A stretch of 64,000 nucleotides of DNA from Cryptomeria japonica (taxonomy: Eukaryota; Streptophyta; Pinopsida; Cupressales; Cupressaceae), in the NCBI RefSeq assembly GCF_030272615.1, contig NC_081410.1, forward strand, positions 256,977,533-257,041,532, read 5' to 3'. Below the pieces are notes generated by a model. That model worked only from the letters and a program-made list of their open reading frames with translations. It had not been told where the DNA came from and did no database searches. Made by a program: the position numbers and the translations under genes. Shown here piece after piece: positions 46,424 through 56,678 of this stretch (position 1 is its first letter; each line of letters starts with the position of its first letter).

Positions 46424-48487
46424 TGTGTGTGTGTGAGAGTTACTATCTCTCTTGCAGAAAGATTATCAACCTTTCAGAGGTGAACCAGGTAGCTTCTAAT
46501 TTGAATTGGAACTAGTAAGGGGTCCGTTCGGCGCGTCGAGGTATAAACTCAATTAAGAGGTCTCCGAACCTTGAAAACCAAGGTTTAATATACCCAAAGG
46601 TACAAAGGAGAGCTATTCTCGAGCACTATTGTTGACTTGATTTTCATCAAATCACATGTTTTTTATAGTGGGTTGGATTACTTGGCATTTAGTCATTCCC
46701 ACTTGGGTCGTTCCCCTCTCACCGACCATAATGGCTATAGAGTTATTAGCTCCTCGGGAGGGCAAGCCCAGTAAAGATATGGAAATCTCAAACTTAAAGA
46801 AAATGCTTCAAGGGTCAAGATTTCTGATTGTCTATACAGACAAGATCATACTCTCCTACCTCTCAGAATTCTCTTAAAACACAAAATATAGATTGTTCTT
46901 TACCCAGATAGCAAGTTAGGTGCCTAAAAATGAATTTAAGGAATACACGATGTTTGGTTGATTCTCTTTAGGCAACCTGCAAAAACAATGCATCAATAGT
47001 CATGTTTTTTTTTTCTTTGACAGGCGTATGTTTGATTGGTAAATTTTTTGACAAGAAACTGGTTAGGCTATGAAAATATCAGGTAGACAAAAGACAATTC
47101 AAGGTTAGCGTCAGTTAATCAAAATTGGGTAGAAAACCTAAAGAATAAAATTTGTTTTAACCCAACAGAATACAACATCGTACGATAATTATCACAAAAT
47201 AAAATGACAAAAGCCTTTTATCGTATGAGTTATAACTGAGCATGAAATGACAGAAGACAAAACCAGATATTCAAAACAGAATTTCATACGAGTCCATTGA
47301 CTGGTTCGTACGATAAAACATAGACTTTGACAGAATGTCGTACGATGCAGTAATACCACTCGTACGATATTTAATAGAGATTGTACAGAAGAAACCTGCA
47401 AGGTAATAAAAAAATGATTTTGAGGCCAAAGTATTGAATTTTGTGCCCTATGGTGGGCGCCAAAAATGTGTGTGTGAAAAGTGGATCGTATCTGTATCTG
47501 GAATACACAACACTTCAATTAAGTCATTAGATGCATGGTTAGTAAATCAATAATCAGTGAATAATAAACCATTACAAAGTGACCTATTGCCTTCTAGTAG
47601 ATGTGAGTTTACATTACTCTTAGATTGCTAATCTATCAAGTGACTAGACAACACCTAAACGAAGGATTTTGAAATCTATATGAGCATGAGTATGAGCTAG
47701 ATGGATGCAAGATTTAAGCTAGATATGCAAGATTAATCTAACATGATTTAAGCAATATTAAGCTAGATGATTTGACTAAGGATGCAATAACTAACATGAA
47801 ATATCTCAATGCACAAATATCAATGAACCTGGAGAAAAAACAACATAATAACAATATATTCTTCAGGATCCTTGAATGAGAGATGAGAGCTTGAATTTAT
47901 AGAAAATTCAAAAAGAAACCAACGGCTAAGATCAAATGATGATGAGCGGTCAAGATTTTTCAAGAGGAAGCACAATCCAAGTCAATTGATGTGATTGGAT
48001 GCGTTTCTCATTTTTAAAGGAAATTGAACTAAAATTAAGATAAAATCAGGACAAAACTGATTTATTCTTTATTTCATTCAATTTTAGTATTTAATTGTTT
48101 TAATTGCTTTCTCTGAGATTATTTATCAATTTTTAATTTGTTTTTCAAGATTATCTCCAATTGATTTCTTTTCTCAATTTTTAATTCTTTTTTGTCAATT
48201 AATTCCTTTTTTGATGATTTGATGGCAAATTGATTTATTTCATTAAATATGCTAGGATATTCAATAAAATAAATAGGATAATTGTTTAAAAATGATTTAC
48301 TTGGAATGATCAATTAATTAAATAAATATTTAATTAATATTGGTTGATTAATTTTCCATGTGACATTGATGATTTTTAGAAATTAATTGTGTGTTCAAGA
48401 TTTATTTAATTGCCTTTGGTTAGGACCTTGGTGATGTTGTCGAGATTAGGGGCTCATGGTTTAGATGATAATTTTTAGGGTATTACA
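46424..48487 (-). mobile_element. Tat-type LTR element with deleted interior, TSD TAAGG
   Basis: The insert begins TGTGTGTG and ends GTATTACA, and is flanked by TAAGG on both sides (46419-46423 and 48488-48492). On the minus strand a 1.02-kb LTR (48487-47467, TGTAATACCC to CACACACA) is followed four bases later by TGGCGCCCACCATAGGGC (47462-47445), a primer-binding site of the type common in Tat elements. The other end also finishes in CACACACACACA, but the rest of a second LTR is not visible, so the 3' LTR seems reduced to its last bases. The interior (46424-47444) has no gag or pol. It splits the G1 RT. Confidence 0.7.
47178..47367. repeat. Cluster of TCGTACGA palindromes
   Basis: The 8-bp palindrome TCGTACGA starts at 47178, 47306, 47338 and 47360. 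Variants TCGTATGA (47221) and TCATACGA (47284) look like single CpG decay products. The last spacings are 22, 32 and 22 bp. Confidence 0.85.
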
Positions 48488-48662
48488 TAAGGCTCTCCTC
48501 TTGGGTGTCCAATTTGGTCCCAGTTAGGAAAACTAATGGGGATATTAGACTCTTTGTTGATTTTAGGAATTTACATATTTCTTCCTTAAAATACAACTAT
48601 CACTTGCCCAACATGGAGGCTATGCTGCAAAAGGCAACTAGCTGTGAATTATTTGTCAGAAT
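48488..48662 (+). pseudogene. G1 reverse transcriptase, continuation
   Basis: Continues the RT after the TAAGG insertion: SSWVSNLVPVRKTNGDIRLF, VDFRNLHISSLKYNYHLPNM, QKATSCELFV. This reaches the segment just before the first catalytic Asp. The copia-type element begins at 48663, so the catalytic YxDD part of G1 is beyond this window. Confidence 0.85.
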
Positions 48663-48715
48663 TGTGTGAATATTGTCATTGTTGTCATTGATGTCAAACT
48701 AGTTATCCAGTTTGG
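48663..48715 (+). repeat. Left 53 bp of the split copia-type LTR
   Basis: Contains GTTGTCATTGATGTCAAACT, the counterpart of TGTTGTCATTGATGGCAACA near the start of the 4435-5349 LTR. Its last five bases are TTTGG, the target duplication of the inserted gypsy element. Confidence 0.75.
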
Positions 48716-49951
48716 TGATGAGTCATCTTTCTGGCTATTTTATATGAATTTTATGTTATGTTAGATTTTTCACTCAGACATTATGGTTGAGATAGATATA
48801 ACCTTTTTGGTGTTTAACCTATGAACTTTTCTATCTATTAAACAACCTTATAAATTATTAAATCCATTTTAATGATAATGGAAAGATTGATTAAATGTTG
48901 ATTAAAAGTGGTATTGTTCAAATTATATGTTGTGTGTGTTAACTTTTGTGTATGCAGTTGGAGGAAAGACCCATGTCAACAAAGGACATTTGTTGTTGAT
49001 TCGAAGAATTGCAGTCTTGATCAAATAAGAATTGTTGAACTAGTCAAGCCAATAGTTGTTAACTATCACAAAACTCCTAGTTGTGGTTGATGTAGTTGTT
49101 GCTTTAGAACATGTGCCAGTTTATCAAGGAAATATAAAGGAAACGTTTGCCTATATTTGTGCATGAGACTGAGTCCTAGAATGATTCATTCTTCTATTCT
49201 TTTATTTCCAATAAAAGTCATCCTCCTAGTTTGTTGGGAGTGGATTGGTTGTGTAGTTAGTTAGTTGTAAAATCTCTTATAAATCCATCGAACAGAGATG
49301 GAGACTGTAATGCAATTTTTTTGTCTTACTTGAGCATCGAGTGTACTTTGTTTCATAGCTGAAAATAAAAAAGAGATTTTACTTTTGTCATATTCACTAT
49401 CAAAAAGTATCAATGTGTATATAAAGATTTATAATCTTTAGATCTGTTTAAGATTCCAGAGGCTCATTTAAGGGGGCCCACTTAGGGAGAATCCATGTTC
49501 ATTTACTTTCATTTTCTTCCATGTAAGTTCATTAGCAATTTTATGTTCATTGGTTAGGATCTTTCAATTGACTATCCTACAGCCACAGAAACTCCATTTT
49601 GTGATTGTTCGTACAGCCAAATGAAACAAGAGTCTTATGATTACTAGTTAGTTAGTTCATTTTTTGCATAAAGTTATAAGTTTAATATTAATTATATTAA
49701 GTTGATATTAGTAGAACCAACTTTAGAATTCATTTCTTTCCATCAATTTTGTATTTAGTTGCTTCAAGCTTAAGTATTCCTTATGAGTTTCTTAGTGCAT
49801 ATATAGTGCACACTTGTTTCAAGTATGTGTTCTTGGGTTGACAAGTGAATGATTTTCTGATTAATGAATTAGTAATCGAATGTTGCAGAGAATTAAACCT
49901 TTCGATCAATTAAATGTGTCTTAATTACTAGGGAATTATTAGGAACCAACA
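48716..49951 (+). repeat. 5' LTR of the Athila-like element
   Basis: 1236 bp, TGATGAGTCATC to GGAACCAACA. Differs from the 3' copy by roughly one base in ten over the stretches I compared, plus small indels, so the insertion is old. Confidence 0.92.
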
Positions 49952-49955
49952 TTTT

Positions 49956-49967
49956 TGGTGTTGGGGA
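49956..49967 (+). promoter_or_regulatory. Probable primer-binding site (tRNA-Asp type, decayed)
   Basis: TGGTGTTGGGGA lies four bases after the LTR end. It can be derived from the Athila tRNA-Asp site TGGCGCCGTTGCCGGGGA by a short deletion and C-to-T changes. The match is imperfect. Confidence 0.4.
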
Positions 49968-50323
49968 CGGTGTCAAACTAAGAACTTATTGGGAATATAG
50001 AATTTAGAATTTTTAAGCCTTCAGTAGATGTCATTAGAGTTCACCTTTGAATCATTTGAGAAAGGAAGCACAAACCTATCACCCAACATTTTGTGTAGGT
50101 GTATTGATAATTGAGACAAAATTTGCATGCATGGGGGAAGAAGGAGGGATGCATTAGGAAGATTCCTTACCTCTCAAACTAATCTTGAAATAAGTCCCTA
50201 TCAAGCCCTAGATATAAATCTTTTTATTGAAGTCTTTGTGGAAGATAGAAACTGAGGTATTTTTGATCATCAGAAGGAGACCTTGATTTCTTAAATGACC
50301 CCCCTGAAGAAAATATTTTACCT
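49968..50323 (+). other. Leader of the Athila-like element
   Basis: About 350 bp between primer-binding site and gag ATG. No coding frame is supported. Confidence 0.5.
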
Positions 50324-51811
50324 ATGGTTCTATATCAACCACAGATAGCGGCTCCCGGTGGGGTAGGTGCTCCACCTCCCAAACCTACTTTTGAATTCCC
50401 TATTCCTGACCAACATGATAATGCAAATCTAAAGAATATTCCAGCTTCCTCTCTTCCAAAATTCTATGGCCTGGTCACTGAAGACCTAGACACCTTTTTG
50501 TTTGAATTTGGTATCCTCTGTAGAAGTTATGATTATACCACTGATGCCCATAAACTCAAGCTATTCCCTACTACACTAAAAGAAGCTACTCTTAGATTGT
50601 TTATGAGTTTAGGTAGGGATACAATAACTACTTGGGATGAGATGAAGATAATTTTTTTGGAGAAATATAAAGACTATTGCAGAGGAATTGATCGACATGG
50701 TGATGATCTCTTCTGAATGGCACAAAAGGAGGACTAAAGTTTGGAAGATTATCTTGAAAGGTTTTTTTTTAGTGTCAGGAAGTCCAAGCATAGAACCTTG
50801 AGTGAAGAATCCCTGAAACTAATTTTTCTAATGGGAATCAATGAGGGTTGTACTGAATCACTTGACCTTATGGGAGGAGGAGACATTACAAAAGCTCAAT
50901 GGGATGATATCAAGAATATTTTCTACAAATTTTCTAGGGATTATGCCAAAAAGGGTAGATACTATAGGTCTATCTCTACAACAACAAAAGCATCTTTAAC
51001 AGTTTCTAGGATGGAGATCACTCATCTACTAAAAGATTTCAAGGAAGACACTATCAACAATATGGTAACACAATTAGACACACTTCAAGAGAACAAGAAG
51101 CATGTTGAAGAAGAGGCTATGTTAGCAGAATATTGCCCTCACTATAGACAAAAGAAGAGAGATTGCAGATGCAAAAATATTTCAAGCATTGAGAGCAAGA
51201 GAGAGTATCCAAAATTCAGACCAATTGAAGATGACAAAGGAAAAGTATTATTTGTAGCACAAAGGAGACCATGGGAACCAAGACAAGGTATGCCTCAAGA
51301 TCCTCTTTCTTTCAATCTTCCTTATACAAATCCCAATGCTAATAGTAATAATTACCAATTCCAAAATCCTTCCAATTGGTCAAATTATGGGACAAAATAT
51401 TGGGGACACCAGCCTCCTTCATTGCCAAATTATGTGAATATGAACATGCAGCTGCCTCAAGGTAATTGGCAACCCCCTCAAGGGAATTGACATACATTAC
51501 CTCAATGGAGAGGAGGACAACAATGGCAAAACCAATCAGTTGGCTACATGGAGCTACCTATTCCTCCTCCTCACCAAGCCCTATTACCTCAAGCTAACCA
51601 AAATGACAATGCAACTAGACTCACTCAATTGTCATCACAACCTGTGCCAGATCCTAACAGTAAAACTCAACAGCAGGCATTTTCTACTGACCCTATTCAA
51701 TACCCTGCCTATGTTGTGAATATCAGTAACATGCAATTATGCTCAGGAAAGGACTTGAGGGTCCCTCATTCACCTATTATTTCTGAACTTTCTTCAGAAC
51801 AAGGAGAATAA
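50324..51811 (+). pseudogene. Athila-like gag
   Basis: Begins MVLYQPQIAAPGG. The gag domain covers about residues 40-230 (SLPKFYGLVTEDLDTFLFEF, LKLFPTTLKEATLRLFMSLG, TTWDEMKIIFLEKYKDYC, LEDYLERFFFSVRKSKH, LIFLMGINEGCTESLDL). A Cys/His segment (YCPHYRQKKRDCRC) precedes a Gln/Asn/Pro-rich region. The frame is the same throughout; stops at 50714 (TGA), 50738 (TAA) and about 51488 (TGA) are point mutations. It would form the virus-like particle. Confidence 0.85.
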
Positions 51812-52620
51812 TTAGAAAATTTTTACCCTCAAGCCACCAACTCTACTCCAATAGGACAACTTGAGAAAACACAGACAATTGAGCCAAAACCTCCATTTCC
51901 TCATAGGCTAGCAGTCAAAGAAGTTGAAGTTGAGCCAACCTTTGATTTTCTAGACCATCTCAAGCATGTTTGTGTTAAAATACCCTTATTTTAGTCCATC
52001 AAATATGTTCACATATATAGTAAGGCCATAGGGGAAATGTGCCTAAAGAAACCAAGCTAAAAAAGAAAAGATCCCCAAACTGTTCATGTCATGGACCAAT
52101 TAGCAGATATTATGTTGGGGAAAGTTGTAACTCCTAATTATTTTGATCCTAGTAGTCCAGTGGTAGGGATAACCATTAATGGGTTTTTTGTTAAAAATGC
52201 TCTTATAGACTTGGGAGTTGCTATAAATGTCATGACAAAAATCCTGATGCAAAATTTAAACATCACAACTTTAAGGCATACACCCACTGTGTTGCAACTA
52301 GAAGACAGTTCCACAATCACACTAGATGGGGTTGTTGAAGACCTTATTGTCACCCTAGATTCCTGGGAATTTCCAGCAAATTTTATGATTCTATCTCCTA
52401 AATCCACTCTGGGGGGGATATCTTGTTATACTAGGAAGACTGTGGCTAGCTACTGCAGATGCCTATATAGGATGTAGGTTTGGAGATATGACCATTTCAA
52501 ATGGAAATACCACCAAGAAGCTTGTTCTTTTCCCACCAACCAAGCCCAATAAGGAAAATGGTACTGCAGTTTGGCCTCACTTGGGTGATGATGTTGAGGA
52601 GGTTAATTCTCTATAATCAT
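51812..52620 (+). pseudogene. Athila-like protease
   Basis: In frame with gag. The active-site motif is ALIDLGVAINVM (Asp at 52208; Athila proteases have DLGAS at this place). The terminal motif VILGRLWLATADAYIGC appears in another frame after a one-base shift in the G7 run at 52411-52417. Stops between 51812 and 52090 are mostly TAG. The PLILGRPWLATADA form of this motif is a hallmark of Athila. Confidence 0.82.
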
Positions 52621-53800
52621 TGATGATGATTGGTAGGATTTCTATCTTACAATTGCAAGATGATGATGAAAATTTATCCCAAATTATTCTAGATAATTAT
52701 GAATTGGGAGCTGAAACATAGGATTGCCTTTCATGTCCTTTGCAAATGCTATTACCATCACCCTCTGCTCCTAAATTCCAAGATCAGTCACACCTGCTAC
52801 ACACATTTCTCCCACATGAAGTAAAAACCCCCACTATTAGTCTAGCATCAATGATAGAATTGACTGAGCTATTAGAGGTTTCTCCAAGAAGATTAAATAT
52901 CAACAATAAGTTGACTAGATCCCAACATGACTCTTTGACAAACCTTCTAAAAGCCCACCAACATGCTTTTGCTTGGGACTATCCTAATATCAAGAAAGAG
53001 TTGGATCCTATGCTTTGTATGCATAGAATTTACATCAACAAAGATTACAAACCAATTCGGAAACCATAGAGGAGAGTCAACCCTGCAGTCAGAGAAATTG
53101 TTAAACAAGAATTGCAAAAATTGTTAGATGTGGGCTTCATCTATCCTATCTCGGATAGCTAGTGGGTATCTCCTTTGGTCATTGTACCAAACAAAGGAGG
53201 CAAGTGGAGAGTATGTGTTGACTATGAAGAATTTAATGCAACCACTAAGAAGGATCATTTCCCATTACCTTTTGTTGATCTAGTATTGGATAATCTAGCA
53301 GGACAACAATACTTCTCCTTTCTGGATGGGTTTAGTGGATATAACTAAATTAAAATTGTTCTTGAGGATCAGGAGAATAATACCTTCACATGCCCTTGGG
53401 GTACATATTATTATTCAGTTCTTCCTTTTGGCTTATGCAATGCCCCTGCAACATTTCAAAGGGCAGTCATCAGTATCTTCTTTGATATTTCTCTTAAAAG
53501 TATGGAAATATACATGGATGATTTCACAACCTATGGGAAAACATTGGATGGAGCCCTACCAAATTTGGAGAAGGTTTTGCAAAGATGTGAAGATCATCAT
53601 TTATCCCTTAATAGTGAAAAGTGTTTCATGGTGATGACAAAAGGTATAGTTTTAGGCAACCACATAACTCAATCGGGTATTAAAGTAGACCTTGCTAAAA
53701 TAGAAGCTATAAAAAATATACCAGTACCTTCAAAACAAAAAATATGTAAGAAGCTTCCTAGGTCATGTAAGCTATTATAGAAGATTTACCTAAGACTTTA
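52621..53800 (+). pseudogene. Athila-like reverse transcriptase
   Basis: Open lead-in from 52740 (EVSPRRLNINNKLTRSQHDS, AFAWDYPNIKKELDP). The RT core follows: VNPAVREIVKQELQKLLDVG, GGKWRVCVDYEEFNATTKKD, FSFLDGFSGYN (first catalytic Asp), SVLPFGLCNAPATFQRAV and IYMDDF (53508-53525, both Asp of YMDD intact). Stops after KPIRKP, in SDS-WVS and in GYN-IKI break the frame. The 53502-53780 segment then carries the thumb (YGKTLDGALPNLEKVLQRCE, GNHITQSGIKVDLAKIEAI). Confidence 0.92.
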
Positions 53801-54610
53801 CCAAAATAGTTGGACCACTGTATGGACTCTTAACAAAAGATGTTGAATTCCACTGGATAGATTCTTATGATCAAGCATTCTCCACACTCAAGGATGCTTT
53901 AACTAAAATACTTGTTCTCTGAGGACCCAATTGGGAACTTCCTTTTCAATGTCATACAAATGCCTCTGACTATGTAGTTCGAGTTGTCTTGGGTTAAAAG
54001 GAAGGAGCTAGTGAACATGCCATATATTTCATTAGTAAGAACTTGTATGGAGTTGAGTTATGTTGGCTCAATTTGTCATTGCGTCAAAAGACAAATCTGT
54101 CAATGTCTGATACAAATTGTAGAGATATGGATCACACAAGAGGCGTTTAGTCCCTTTTCATGAATCTCGAGGGGAGCACTAACTATTTTGCCAAAAATCT
54201 CCCCCTCAATGTTACCTGAGGGGATTTGAAACCATAACCCAACGCTCTGATACCATTTGTTGGCCCAGCTTTCCATTGCAACAAAAGATAGATCTATCAA
54301 TGATCAATACAAACTATAAAGATATGGATCACATAGGAGACAATTAGTCCCTTGTCATGAATCCCAAGGGGAGGGCTGACCATTTTGCCAACAAGTTAAA
54401 CTACATAATGACAGAAAATGAAATGCTAGCAGTAGTTTATGTCTTAGAAAAATTTAGGCATTATATCATTGAGTATCCAATGTTTATCCATATTGATCAT
54501 GTAGCCATCAAATATCTCATGAAAAAACCTATGGTAGTAGGCAAGCTAGCAAGTGGGTGTTATTACTATAATATTTTGACATTACAATAGTGGACAAGCC
54601 AGGAAAGGCA
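53801..54610 (+). pseudogene. Athila-like RNase H, split by a TRIM
   Basis: The lead-in (GPLYGLLTKDVEFHWIDSYD) and the first RNase H half (LPFQCHTNASDYVVRVVLG, IYFISKNLYGVEL) end at 54060. After the TRIM the second half follows in the same frame (LNYIMTENEMLAVVYVLEKF, HIDHVAIKYLMKKP). The AGTTA duplication explains the repeated bases at the joint. The first Asp is replaced by Asn in CHTNAS. Confidence 0.85.
54061..54393 (-). mobile_element. 333-bp TRIM with 136-bp LTRs, TSD AGTTA
   Basis: Direct repeats 54061-54196 and 54258-54393 each run from TGTTGGC to GCCAACA (GCCAAAA in the left copy). They enclose only 61 bp. On the minus strand TGGTATCAGAGC (54255-54244) lies two bases from the LTR end, and a GAGGGGGAGATTTT polypurine tract abuts the other LTR. 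AGTTA flanks both sides (54056-54060 and 54394-54398). This is a complete terminal-repeat retrotransposon in miniature. It encodes nothing and depends on another element for movement. Confidence 0.93.
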
Positions 54611-55978
54611 TATGTGGATTTTCTTTCAAGGCTTACGACATATAGCTCTGAACCTATCATTAATGATTCATTTTTGGATGAGAACCTATTTTCTATGAGC
54701 ACTTATACTCCATAGTAGGAAGACATAGCAAACTATCTAGTTTCAGGCAAAGTTCCCCCTATTTTTCCCCATAGGAAGAAAAAGTTGTTGGTTGAAAAGA
54801 GTTTTCCATATTGTTGGATTCATGATAGATGTGTTAGAGAAGATGAAACCTATGACATTTTGCATGTCTATTATGATGAGCCCTATGGAGGTCATTTTGC
54901 TACAAAATAGACCTCCATGAAGATCCTCAACACTAGTTATTATTGGCCAACCCTTCACATGGATGCCATCAAATATAAAAGGAAGTGTGACCACTGTCAA
55001 CATATGGGGTGACCAACTAAATCTGATGAGATGCCTCTACAATCATAAGTAGTTGTCACTCCATTTGATAAGTGGAGAATGGACTTTATTGGTCCTATTG
55101 ATCCTCCATCTAATGGTAAATCTTATATCCTTGTTTGTACTAATCATGTTACTTAGAAGTTAGAGCTATGAAACATTCTAGGGATAATAACATTGCAGAG
55201 TTCTTTTATGAAGTTATTTTTACTAGGTATGGAGTCCTCGAGGAACTAGTAACTAATCAAGGGCCACAATTCACTTCTACTTTAATAAAAACCTTAATGA
55301 ATGACTATTAAATTCATCATGAAAAAGTCAACCCCATACCATCCCCAAGCTAATAGACATGCAGAGGTCACAAACAGGGAGATTGAGGCCATTCTTATAA
55401 AAGTAGTAAGTCTCCATAAGAAGGACTAGGCATCTAGGATACCTAAGGCAGTCTGGGCTTACAAAATAACATGGAAGACAACTACTAGATTCACCACATT
55501 TGAGTTGCTTTATGGAAAAGCAATTGTTCTTCCAATAGAATTTGAATACAAGACTCTGTGGACAACACTTGATTTGGATATAGATATTGCTAAAGAACAA
55601 CAATAATGTATTATGCATCTTAATGCCCTTGATGAATAAAGAAGGAAATCTCTCCATCATACTGAGCTCATCCAACAACAGTGAGCCCGATGGCCTGATA
55701 AACATATCAGAAATAATAAATTTTCCCCTAGAGATTGGGCAATATTATATGACTCCAAATATCAAGATACCCAGGGCAAGTTGCAAACATGTTGGTTGGG
55801 ACCATATGAAGTTACTGAGGTCTTTGACAATAATGTTGGCAACTCACCATAATAGATCTAGTATGTTTCAAGTTGTTAGTAAAATACCATAAGCTTCACC
55901 TTTATCATAGGCCTACTACTAAACATGAGTTCCTATAGCAATTCACAGATAATCAAAATTTCAAATTTTCTAAACTTT
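54611..55978 (+). pseudogene. Athila-like integrase
   Basis: HHCC zinc module: His in LHVYYDEPYGGHF (54863 onward) and Cys pair CDHCQH (54986-54997). Core: KWRMDFIGPIDPP (first Asp kept). The second catalytic Asp lies in a motif that now reads TNQGPQF, so Asp is replaced by Asn. The Glu region PYHPQANRHAEVTNREIE lies in a shifted frame. The C-terminal module (WAYKITWKTTTRFTTFELLY, WLGPYEVTEVFDN) extends to about 55850. Many TAG stops and frameshifts. It would insert the cDNA into chromosomes. Confidence 0.9.
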
Positions 55979-56678
55979 GACGGGCTTCCTAGTTTGCCAC
56001 ATATTGAATAAGGTTCTATTTTCCAATTTCCTAATAAATTTTTCATGTCCGCATGGAGACACTTTCTTCTTTCTTTCGCCATCATTCCACCTCATCTCTA
56101 TCTTTCACTTTTTCATTCATCCTCATTTTCTTTCATTCTTTGGCTCTGTTGTTATATTGCATGCTTATCAAAAATTACATCAATACCAGTAATTATTACT
56201 TATTATGCATCACAACTTCATGTACATGTATGCATATGGTTTTGTACTTATTACTCTTAATTGTGTTTAATTTGAGTTATTTCCTTATCATTACTTAATA
56301 TCCTTTGTTTCCAAACTTGCTTGTATTGATATCCCTTCCCATGTGAGGACCCATGTGAAATTTTGGTTGGGGGGAGGGGTTATTTGATGATGTGATGATG
56401 TGTTTTTTTTGCAAAGTATGGAGTAGAATTATCCAAACTTGCACATTAGTTACCTTGAAAAAAGGTTTATTTTAGGCTATCCTAAGGTTAGAGTCATGCT
56501 TTTCCTTTGAACTATCTTTCTTGTCACCCTATTACCTTCACTTTATACGTGTGATAAATGAAGTTCTATAATTAGCTCCATAATATGTAAAGATTGGGGG
56601 TAGCCAGTTAAGGAAATTATGTTAAGTTTTAGAAGGAAGGGTGTCTCTTTATGTTGAGCAAAAATTAAGCCTGCAGAA
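55979..56678 (+). other. Spacer between integrase and the extra ORF, with an internal polypurine tract
   Basis: No coding frame. A T-rich part (56060-56300) is followed at 56365-56380 by GGTTGGGGGGAGGGGT and then TATTTGATGATGTGATG. This resembles the real 3' junction at 59081 (GGGGGGAAA then TGATGAGTCATC). Confidence 0.6.

Noticed and set aside
47192-47518. 108-residue minus-strand frame in the Tat-type element
   Set aside because: Lies over the LTR end, primer-binding site and palindrome cluster; these features explain the sequence better.
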